64,000 nt of DNA from Methylobacterium gregans (GTDB lineage Bacteria; Pseudomonadota; Alphaproteobacteria; Rhizobiales; Beijerinckiaceae): assembly GCF_022179245.1 (NCBI RefSeq), contig NZ_BPQM01000092.1, forward strand, positions 18,500 through 82,499. Reading direction: 5' to 3'. The notes beneath the pieces are model-generated. The model made no database searches. It was not told where the DNA came from and saw only the letters and a list, made by a program, of their open reading frames with translations. The first letter of the stretch is position 1, and each line of letters begins with the position of its first letter. The position numbers were made by a program, and so were the translations under genes. Below, in pieces: positions 47,915-54,742 of the stretch.

Positions 47915-48607
47915 ATGTCCGCCCCGATCCTGCCTGACATAGGCGCGCGCCTCCTCTACCGCGATGCCCTTCTGCTCGTCATCGACAAGCCGGCGGGTCT
48001 GCCGGTGCATCCGGGGCCGAAGGGCGGCGAGACCCTGACCGACCATCTCGACGCGCTCCGCTTCGGCCTGCCGCGCCGGCCTGAGGCCGTGCACCGGCTC
48101 GACCGCGATACCTCCGGCTGCCTCGCGCTCGGGCGCCACGCCAAGGCGCTGGCCCGGCTCGGCAAGCTGTTCGCGGGCTCCACCGTCGAGAAGACCTACT
48201 GGGCGGTGGTCGCGGGCGGGCCGGAGGCGGAGGCGGGCCAGATTGACCTGCCCCTCGCCCGGCGCTCGCCCGATCCGCGCTCGTGGTGGATGAAGGCCGA
48301 CCCGGCGGGCGACCCATCCCTGACGCACTGGCGCGTGCTCGGACGCGACCCGGAAGCTGGGCAGACCTGGCTTGAGCTGAAACCCGTCACGGGCCGGACG
48401 CACCAGTTGCGCGTGCACTGCGCCGAATCCGGCTGGCCGATCCTGGGCGACCCGATCTACGGCGGTGGCCCGCGCGAGGGCGTGCTGCACCTGCATGCGC
48501 GGTCGCTCGCAATTCCGCTCTACCCGAAGCGCGAGCCCATCCGCGCCGAGGCCCCGGCTCCCGCGCACATGCGGGCGGCCCTCGCGGGCTGCGGCTGGGG
48601 CGGGTAG
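47915..48607 (+). CDS. RluA-family RNA pseudouridine synthase
   Basis: The 230-residue enzyme converts a uridine in rRNA or tRNA to pseudouridine. LLYRDALLLVIDKPAGLPVHPG begins the fold, HRLDRDTSGCLALGRHAKA carries the catalytic Asp, and ELKPVTGRTHQLRVHCAESGWPILGDPIYG is the classic C-terminal motif. It lacks an S4 domain, so it resembles RluA/TruC more than RluD. The exact target base cannot be told from sequence alone. Confidence 0.9.
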   Translation: MSAPILPDIGARLLYRDALLLVIDKPAGLPVHPGPKGGETLTDHLDALRFGLPRRPEAVHRLDRDTSGCLALGRHAKALARLGKLFAGSTVEKTYWAVVAGGPEAEAGQIDLPLARRSPDPRSWWMKADPAGDPSLTHWRVLGRDPEAGQTWLELKPVTGRTHQLRVHCAESGWPILGDPIYGGGPREGVLHLHARSLAIPLYPKREPIRAEAPAPAHMRAALAGCGWGG

Positions 48608-48702
48608 GACCTGGGATCCCAAAGGGACGAGTCCGTTTGGCGGGGTACGGGGCGCGCAGCCCTGCACCCGCGAAAGGTCTCGACCTTTCGATACCAGGAC
48701 CT
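48606..48702. repeat. Cloverleaf-like intergenic element, copy B
   Basis: A 12-bp outer stem (48606-48617 with 48691-48702, 10 of 12 pairs) closes three hairpins: CCAAAGGGAC/GTCCGTTTGG (48619-48640), a GGGTACGGGGC/GCCCTGCACCC stem (643-653 with 659-669 of 48 kb) and CGAAAGGTC-TC-GACCTTTCG (48671-48690, perfect). It fills the entire gap between two convergent genes. The right half resembles copy A at 36991-37050. Confidence 0.7.
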
Positions 48703-49934
48703 CAAGCCGCGATCAGCGCCCGCCCGTCGTGGCCGGCGATCGTCACGGTGTGGAGCGTACCGGGCTCCGCTGCGAGGCGGACCGGCGTGAAGCCCTCCGT
48801 GCGGCCGGTGCCGCCGCGCTCGGCGAGCACCCGGTGCGTGCGGCCGACCTCGCCGTCGAGATGGCGCAGGAGCGCCGCCGCGCCGGCCTCCCGCAGCCGC
48901 GCCGCGCGCGCGCGGATCGCCTCGGGCGCCACCGGCGGCATCCGGGCCGCGGGCGTGCCGGGCCGGGCCGAGTAGGGGAAGACGTGCAGGTGCGTCAGTC
49001 CGCATTCCGCCACGAGGTCGAGTGAGCGGGCGAACTGCGCCTCGGTCTCGGTCGGGAAGCCGGCGATCAGGTCGGCGCCGAACACCGTGTCGGGCCGCAA
49101 GCGCCGGATCTCGGCGCAGAAGTGGATCGCGTCGGCGCGCCTGTGGCGCCGCTTCATCCGCTTCAGCACGAGATCGTCGCCCGCCTGGAGCGAGAGGTGG
49201 AGATGCGGCATCAGCCGCGCCTCCTCGGCGAAGGCGCGCACCAGTTCCGGATCGGCCTCGACGGAATCGATCGAGGAGAGGCGCAGCCGCGCCAGATCCG
49301 GCACCCCGGCGAGGATCGCCCGCACGAGAGTGCCGAGGGCGAGGCCGTCCGCGAGGTCATCCCCGAAGTCGCGCCCGTAGGCGGTGAGGTCGACGCCGGT
49401 CAGCACCACCTCGCGGCCACCGGCCTCGACGATGCGGGCGACCTGGGCCACGACCTCCGCCACCGGCACCGAGCGGGAGTTCCCCCGACCGAAGGGGATG
49501 ACGCAGAAGGTGCAGCGGTGATCGCAGCCGTTCTGAACGGGCACGAAGGCGCGGGTGTGCCCCGCCATGCCGGTGATCCGGGTCGGCGACACAGCGCGCG
49601 CCGCCATCACGTCGGGCACGCTCCGCGCGGGCGGGGCGGCCCAGGCGGCGGGCTCGAGCTTCTCGGCATTGCCGACGAGGCGCGCCACCTCGGGCATCGC
49701 GGCGTAGGCCGCCGTCTCGACCTGCGCGCCGCAGCCAGTCACCGCGATCGTCGCGCCCGGCCGCTCGCGATGCAGCCGCCGGATCGCCTTGCGGGCCTCT
49801 CGGCCCGCGGCCTCCGTCACCGCGCAGGTATTGACGATGACGAGATCGTCCGGATGCCCGGCGGCGGCCGCGCGCATCACCTCTGCCTCGACGGTGTTGA
49901 GCCGGCAGCCGAAACTGAGCGTCTCGACCGCCAT
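48702..49934 (-). CDS. mtaB: tRNA t6A37 methylthiotransferase
   Basis: This radical-SAM enzyme adds a methylthio group to t6A at position 37 of tRNAs reading ANN codons. In 410 residues it has an N-terminal cluster domain (SFGCRLNTVEAEV, VNTCAVTEAA, TGCGAQ), the radical-SAM motif CDHRCTFC and a C-terminal TRAM-like region. The NTCAVT and FGCRLN segments distinguish MtaB from MiaB. ATG at 49934 shares its A with the dapF stop (TGATG), so the two are translated together. Confidence 0.93.
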   Translation of the reverse strand: MAVETLSFGCRLNTVEAEVMRAAAAGHPDDLVIVNTCAVTEAAGREARKAIRRLHRERPGATIAVTGCGAQVETAAYAAMPEVARLVGNAEKLEPAAWAAPPARSVPDVMAARAVSPTRITGMAGHTRAFVPVQNGCDHRCTFCVIPFGRGNSRSVPVAEVVAQVARIVEAGGREVVLTGVDLTAYGRDFGDDLADGLALGTLVRAILAGVPDLARLRLSSIDSVEADPELVRAFAEEARLMPHLHLSLQAGDDLVLKRMKRRHRRADAIHFCAEIRRLRPDTVFGADLIAGFPTETEAQFARSLDLVAECGLTHLHVFPYSARPGTPAARMPPVAPEAIRARAARLREAGAAALLRHLDGEVGRTHRVLAERGGTGRTEGFTPVRLAAEPGTLHTVTIAGHDGRALIAA

Positions 49935-50821
49935 CAGGCGGCCCCGGCGAACAGCTCCGGCGCGAAGGTGCCCTCCGCCTCCAGGAAGACCGGGCCGGTC
50001 ATCAGCACGTGGTCGTCGGCCCGCCACTCGATCACGAGATCGCCGCCCGGCAGGCTGACGGTGGCATGACGACCGATCATGCGAAGGCGCGAGGCCGCCA
50101 CCACCGTGGCACAGGCGGCCGTGCCGCAGGCGAGCGTCAGGCCCGCGCCCCGCTCCCAGACCCGGAGCTTGATCGTGTCCCGGCCCGTTACCTGGGCGAC
50201 CGAGATGTTGGCGCGCTCCGGGAAGATCGGGTGGTTCTCGAGGAGCGGCCCGAACCGGGCGAGGTCGTAGCTGTCCGGATCGCGATCGGTGAAGAACACC
50301 GCGTGCGGGTTGCCCATGTTCACGACGCCGGGCGAGTGCAGGACAGGATCGTCGATCGGGCCGATCTGCAACTCGATCCGGCGGGTATCGGGAAAAGGCT
50401 CGGTCAGCGGGATCTCGTCCCAGGCGAGCCGCGGGCGCCCCATGTCGACCGTGAAGGCGCGCTCGGCCACGCGCCGCACGCCGACCTGACCCGCCACCGT
50501 CTCCAGGGTCAGGCGGCCGCCCTCGGCGGGCCGCGCCATCGCGGGGTCGTCGAACATCGCGTAGGCGACGCAGCGCGTGCCGTTGCCGCAGGCGCCCGAT
50601 TCAGAACCGTCGGTGTTGTAGATCCGCATGTAGGCGTCGGTGCCGGAGCTCACGGGATCGTGCACGACCATGAGCTGATCGAAGCGCGAGCCGGCATCCG
50701 CCGCGATGGCGCGCGCCTCCTCGGGCGCGACGCGGTGCGCGCTGCCGCGCAGATCCAGCACCACGATGGCGTTGCCGGCGCCGTGCATCTTCAGGAAACG
50801 TCGATTGGCGAGTGCGCTCAT
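49934..50821 (-). CDS. dapF: Diaminopimelate epimerase
   Basis: The enzyme converts LL- to meso-diaminopimelate for lysine and peptidoglycan. The 295 residues carry the two catalytic Cys: Cys78 in [10 protein letters not shown] and a second near residue 230 in [27 protein letters not shown] at the N-terminus and GNPHAVFF in the middle are typical. The start is ATG 50821. mtaB overlaps its stop by one base, a gene pair also seen in other alphaproteobacteria. The 263 bases to the next rightward gene hold divergent promoters and no gene. Confidence 0.95.
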   Translation of the reverse strand: MSALANRRFLKMHGAGNAIVVLDLRGSAHRVAPEEARAIAADAGSRFDQLMVVHDPVSSGTDAYMRIYNTDGSESGACGNGTRCVAYAMFDDPAMARPAEGGRLTLETVAGQVGVRRVAERAFTVDMGRPRLAWDEIPLTEPFPDTRRIELQIGPIDDPVLHSPGVVNMGNPHAVFFTDRDPDSYDLARFGPLLENHPIFPERANISVAQVTGRDTIKLRVWERGAGLTLACGTAACATVVAASRLRMIGRHATVSLPGGDLVIEWRADDHVLMTGPVFLEAEGTFAPELFAGAA

Positions 50822-51084
50822 ACGGTTTGCGGGGCAGGTGTCTTGGATGTCGGGCGGAAGCTGTCGTCTATATGGCAAACCCCGCCCTCCGGTGCGAGGG
50901 GGCCGGGCGGGAGGCGGCCGCGCGCCCGCGCGATCGCCGCTCCGCGCGGCTGGTGGGCCGGGTGACTTGCGCCGCGTGGCTCGCGCGCCCTCGCGGGACG
51001 GCCCGTTCGTCACTACCTTGCGCAGCCAGGCCCGGACGATTCGCAACCGGGACGGGTAGAGACCATCCCTGCCGGAGCGTATCC

Positions 51085-51819
51085 TTGATTCGCCTTCGTC
51101 CCACGCTGTTCGCCGCCCTCGTCCTCGCCCAGCCGGCGCTCGCCCAGCAACAGCCCCCGCCGCCACCCTCGACCGCGCCGTCACCGGCGCAGACGAACCC
51201 GCTGTCGACCACGACGGCGCCGAACCCGCCGCAGGACCCGGAGCGCTCCGCAGCACCGCAGCCCGAGAAGGCGCTGACGCCCCCGACCGCGCCGCCCGCC
51301 GACGCCAAGCCGAACGTGGCCTCCTCGCGCCCGACCCTCGTCGGGACGCCCGGCGACGCCAGCGACGTCGACGAGGTCTCGCTTCCGGCCAAACCCGCCG
51401 CGATCCTCGCCGGCAAGGCCAAGTGGGAGGAGGCGGCCCAGAGCCTGCGCCAGAGCTTCGCCCGGATCGAGTCTGACCTCGCCAAGGCCGGCATCGCGCC
51501 GGCTGGCAGGCCGATCGCGGTCTTCACCCGGACCGACGACGACGGCTTCCAGTACGAGGCGATGATCCCGGTCGCCCAGGCCCCCGAGCGGGCGCCCGAG
51601 GGCGAGCTGCGCTTCGGCACGACACCGTCCGGCAAGGCCCTGCGCTTCTCGCACAAGGGGTCCTACGAGGGGATCGACGGCACCTACGAGACGCTGACCG
51701 CCTATCTCGACGCCAAGGACATCATGGTCCAGGACCGCTTCGTCGAGGAGTACGTCACCGATCTGACGGACGGCGCCGACGACAAGCTCGAAGTGAACAT
51801 CTACGCGCTGACGCGATAG
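51085..51819 (+). CDS. Secreted protein with a GyrI-like ligand-binding domain
   Basis: This 244-residue precursor starts at TTG 51085 with GGAG 8 nt upstream. A signal peptide ([20 protein letters not shown], cleavage near residue 21) leads to a long Pro/Ala/Gln-rich linker (about 22-95). The C-terminal domain (about 110-244: [45 protein letters not shown], then VNIYALTR) has the pattern of GyrI/AraC-effector small-molecule binding domains. Such domains are normally cytoplasmic, so a periplasmic one is notable. No partner is visible; the ligand is unknown. Confidence 0.8.
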   Translation: MIRLRPTLFAALVLAQPALAQQQPPPPPSTAPSPAQTNPLSTTTAPNPPQDPERSAAPQPEKALTPPTAPPADAKPNVASSRPTLVGTPGDASDVDEVSLPAKPAAILAGKAKWEEAAQSLRQSFARIESDLAKAGIAPAGRPIAVFTRTDDDGFQYEAMIPVAQAPERAPEGELRFGTTPSGKALRFSHKGSYEGIDGTYETLTAYLDAKDIMVQDRFVEEYVTDLTDGADDKLEVNIYALTR

Positions 51820-51846
51820 AGCCGGGCTTCGATCCGCTCGCCCTCG

Positions 51847-51864
51847 CGACGGACCGGTCCGTCG
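51847..51864. promoter_or_regulatory. Perfect 18-bp palindrome
   Basis: CGACGGACCGGTCCGTCG reads the same on both strands and lies 27 bp after the stop of the GyrI-like gene. It may fold into a short terminator hairpin or bind a dimeric protein. No U-tract follows. Confidence 0.5.
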
Positions 51865-52403
51865 TGGAAGGGGGCGGCTCGGCAAGGACGATACCGAGCC
51901 GCCCCTGCCCGGGCCTCCGCGAAGGGCCAATCATCGGCCTCCATCAGGTCTCTGAGTAGCGCCGCGGTCGCGCCCGCGGAGCCTCCGCCCACCTGTGCGT
52001 GGGGCTTACCGGACGCGCAGATTCGGACCTGCCAGCCGATGCATCGCTCGGATGCCAGATCTCCGGAACGATTATTTATAAAGCATTCATCAAACAACAT
52101 TCAGCGTGTCATTTCACGCAAAAAAACCGTATCTTCACCGAGCATAATCTGAGCAGGCGAGACCTCCGACGCGCATGCAAAGGACCCGGTATCGCAACGC
52201 TCGTTTCCTGCCTTGATTGATTCCCCGCCAATCGTCTCAGAAAACAACTTAGCTGGCACAGCTCTCGCTTGAACGCGTCCGTACATGTTCTTGAGTTTCC
52301 TATTTAGCACCGACCTGGTCACAAGCGGGACAGGACCGAGATCGTGCAGACGCTCTCCGTCCCAGAACGAGAAAACCCGTGCCGGGCAACGGAGGGGGAA
52401 AGG
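51865..52403. other. Intergenic region with an AT-rich leader for the eptA-like gene
   Basis: The first 150 bases are GC-rich; from about 52060 to 52340 the sequence is clearly richer in A and T than its surroundings, with stretches such as ATTATTTATAAAG and CGCAAAAAAACCG. CATTCA occurs at 52084-52089 and 52098-52103. No ORF in it looks coding. It probably holds the promoter and regulatory sites of the transferase gene, and the base composition hints at transfer. Confidence 0.55.
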
Positions 52404-54092
52404 ATGAGAAGTCGATTTCAATCCATTGCGCATGGCCTACGCGGTCTGCCGATCATCTCGTCTGTCATGTTCGGCGGGATGTTGCCGGCCTTTGCCGTGG
52501 CGCTCACGCTTGCCGACGGCACGGCGATCGCCACAAGCAGCGACAGGCTACTGGCGTCCTTCGCCTTCAACGCTTTCCTGTTTGGGCTGCTCGCCTATTC
52601 CGGAACCCATCTGCTGAAGAGGTCAAGCTTCCTTTTAATCTACACCATCGTCGTAATTTACTCATTCCTTTACGCGACGTTTTACGTTTACCATTTCAAT
52701 ATTTTCGGGCAGATTTTCGGCGAGTCGTCCATCAATGCGGTGCTCGACAGCAATCCGCAGGAAGCCGGCGAATTCTTGAGTTGGGCCCTCAGGCTGGAGC
52801 ACCTGCTCCTTCCGCTCATGGCCGCGCTCATCGTCGCCGCCGTCCTCGTCGTCCGGGCACCCACCGCACCAGCCGTCCGCTCGCGCCGCGTGGGCCTCGC
52901 CACCCTTGCTGCGGCGCTGCTGATGCTGCCGCTCGCGGCCGTGAAGACCAATGTCATTCTGTACAACCCGATCTTCTTCCCGGCGCATGCGACGTACAAA
53001 GCTTTCGCAAATCGAGCCGCGGTGGCTGAAATACAAAGCAAAATCGATACGATCCAAATCGGATCCGTCGACGGCCCTGAAGAGAAGGCTGTCACACACA
53101 TCCTGATCATCGGCGAATCGACCACGCGGCGGCATATGTCGCTCTACGACTATGTTCGGGACACCACCCCGCGCCTGCGCAGGCTCGCGCCCGAACTCGA
53201 GGTCGCCACGGATGTCTGTTCGTCACGCGGCGCGACCGTGCCGGCGCTTCAGGAGATGCTGACGTTCGCCACGCGCGAGGACCCTGCACCGCTCTTTGAG
53301 AAGCCCAGTCTGCTCCAGATCATCAAGGCGGCGGGCTTCCGCTCCTGGTGGCTCTCCAACCATGCCTTCTACGGGGACTTCGACAACTGGTCGATGGTTC
53401 TATCGCGGCCAGCCGATCTGCGTCATTTCGTCAATCGCGTCGGCGAGGGCACGAGCTTCGACGAACAGCTTCTGCCCTATCTGAAGGATGCGCTCTCGGA
53501 TCCGTCGCCACGCAAGTTCATCGTGCTCCATCTGCTGGGTGCGCACTCGGATTATACGCTGCGCTACCCAGCGGGATTCGATAAATTCACCGGCGCAGCG
53601 TTGCCGCCAACGCCCCGGACGCTCACCAGCCGGGATGCTCGGTTCTTCAACGCCTACGACAACGCGATCCTCTATAACGATCACATCGTCGGCGAGATCA
53701 TCGCTGCGGCCCAAGCGGCCGACAAGCACGCCACCGTCACCTTCGTGTCCGACCATGGCGAGGCGCTGGGCGAGATCTCGGACTTCTTCACCCATATCGA
53801 CGGTCGCGCGCCGCGACAGGTCTACGAGATCCCGCTCGCCTTCTGGATGTCCCCGGCCTTTCGGGCGAGCGCCACACCGCGCATCAGCCGACTGCGAGGC
53901 AACCTCGGGAAGCCCTTCCAGACGGACGCGATGATCCACACCCTCCTCGACCTCTACGACATCCGGCACGACGCGCATGCGCCACATCGGAGTCTGTTCG
54001 CCGCCGACTACAGCGTACCGTCGCGCTTCTGCGACAAGATGCCGGGGCTGCCGGCACCGGTGACCAACCCACGGATGGTCGTCGCGCAGTGA
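52404..54092 (+). CDS. Phosphoethanolamine transferase (EptA/CptA-like)
   Basis: This inner-membrane enzyme moves phosphoethanolamine from phosphatidylethanolamine to lipid A, LPS core or another envelope glycan. The 562 residues have about five N-terminal membrane helices (to about residue 200) and a periplasmic sulfatase-fold domain. IIGESTTRRHMSLYDY holds the nucleophile Thr, and HLLGAHSDY and FVSDHGEALGE carry metal ligands. ATG 52404 follows GGAGGGGG; an upstream in-frame ATG at 52344 adds 20 polar residues. The N-terminal third uses more A/T codons than other genes here. dgkA directly downstream recycles the diacylglycerol product. Confidence 0.92.
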   Translation: MRSRFQSIAHGLRGLPIISSVMFGGMLPAFAVALTLADGTAIATSSDRLLASFAFNAFLFGLLAYSGTHLLKRSSFLLIYTIVVIYSFLYATFYVYHFNIFGQIFGESSINAVLDSNPQEAGEFLSWALRLEHLLLPLMAALIVAAVLVVRAPTAPAVRSRRVGLATLAAALLMLPLAAVKTNVILYNPIFFPAHATYKAFANRAAVAEIQSKIDTIQIGSVDGPEEKAVTHILIIGESTTRRHMSLYDYVRDTTPRLRRLAPELEVATDVCSSRGATVPALQEMLTFATREDPAPLFEKPSLLQIIKAAGFRSWWLSNHAFYGDFDNWSMVLSRPADLRHFVNRVGEGTSFDEQLLPYLKDALSDPSPRKFIVLHLLGAHSDYTLRYPAGFDKFTGAALPPTPRTLTSRDARFFNAYDNAILYNDHIVGEIIAAAQAADKHATVTFVSDHGEALGEISDFFTHIDGRAPRQVYEIPLAFWMSPAFRASATPRISRLRGNLGKPFQTDAMIHTLLDLYDIRHDAHAPHRSLFAADYSVPSRFCDKMPGLPAPVTNPRMVVAQ

Positions 54093-54215
54093 GCGGCGAT
54101 CGGCCCTCCCGTCCCGACCGTTTCGCGCGCCCGCGATCCAGATCGCGCGGTTGGCGCGGGAGCAGCTTCAACACCCATCCCCAAACCCGTTCTCGTCCAG
54201 GTCCTAGAGGCACCG

Positions 54216-54587
54216 ATGTTCCTGACCCAATCCCGATCGGCCTTGCGCAATTCGCTGCAAGGCCTGACCGTCGCCGCACGCTCCGAGCGCGCCGTGCGGC
54301 AGGAACTGGTCGTTCTCGCCGTTGCCCTGCCCGCAGCCTTCGTGATCGCCGATCAGATCTACGATTGGATCGCTCTGATCGGCAGCCTCACGCTCGTGCT
54401 CATCGTGGAGCTTCTGAACACGGCGATCGAGAAGCTGTGCGACCACCTGCATCCGGGGCGCCACCCGGCCATCGGCACCGTGAAGGATTTCGGATCGGCG
54501 GCCGTCTTCTGCGCGCTGATCTTCGCGCTCGTCGTCTGGGTCAGTCTGGCAACGCTGAACGTTCTTCTTCCGCACGGCGACCTGTGA
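54216..54587 (+). CDS. dgkA: Diacylglycerol kinase
   Basis: This small trimeric membrane kinase phosphorylates diacylglycerol to phosphatidic acid. Its 123 residues have three membrane helices and family motifs: RSERAVRQELVVLA, VELLNTAIEKLCDH with the catalytic Glu, and GTVKDFGSAAVF. It follows the phosphoethanolamine transferase by 123 nt on the same strand, a pairing that makes sense because that transfer leaves diacylglycerol behind. The ribosome site TAGAGG is moderate. Confidence 0.94.
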   Translation: MFLTQSRSALRNSLQGLTVAARSERAVRQELVVLAVALPAAFVIADQIYDWIALIGSLTLVLIVELLNTAIEKLCDHLHPGRHPAIGTVKDFGSAAVFCALIFALVVWVSLATLNVLLPHGDL

Positions 54588-54605
54588 TGTGAGCCTTCGT
54601 CATCG

Positions 54606-54687
54606 GGCGACCTGCCGTGGCACGGGCTCCGCGCAGGTCGCCGGAAGCATGGCGGACGCGCCGCCCCGCCGCGCGGCTGGGCGGCGC
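54606..54687. terminator. Two hairpins between dgkA and the RTX gene
   Basis: GGCGACCTGC (54606-54615) pairs with GCAGGTCGCC (54633-54642), and GCGCCGCC (54658-54665) pairs with GGCGGCGC (54680-54687). They lie in the gap between convergent genes and probably stop transcripts from both sides. Confidence 0.6.
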
Positions 54688-54742
54688 CCCCGGGCCGCCC
54701 GACCGGAGATCACCCTCGCCTCGATCGTAGGGGGCCCGGGAA

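Noticed and set aside
48606..48702. The cloverleaf element as a tRNA gene
   Set aside because: Stems are too long, there is no T-loop GTTCRA motif, no anticodon arm of the right size and no CCA-proximal discriminator pattern.
51801..52100. 99-residue minus-strand frame downstream of the GyrI-like gene
   Set aside because: It overlaps the end of a real gene, has no ribosome site and its first third lies in the AT-rich leader; coding character is weak, though not fully excluded.
51999..52433. Short frames on both strands in the AT-rich region
   Set aside because: They cross the likely promoter region of the transferase gene and show no homology or ordered pattern.
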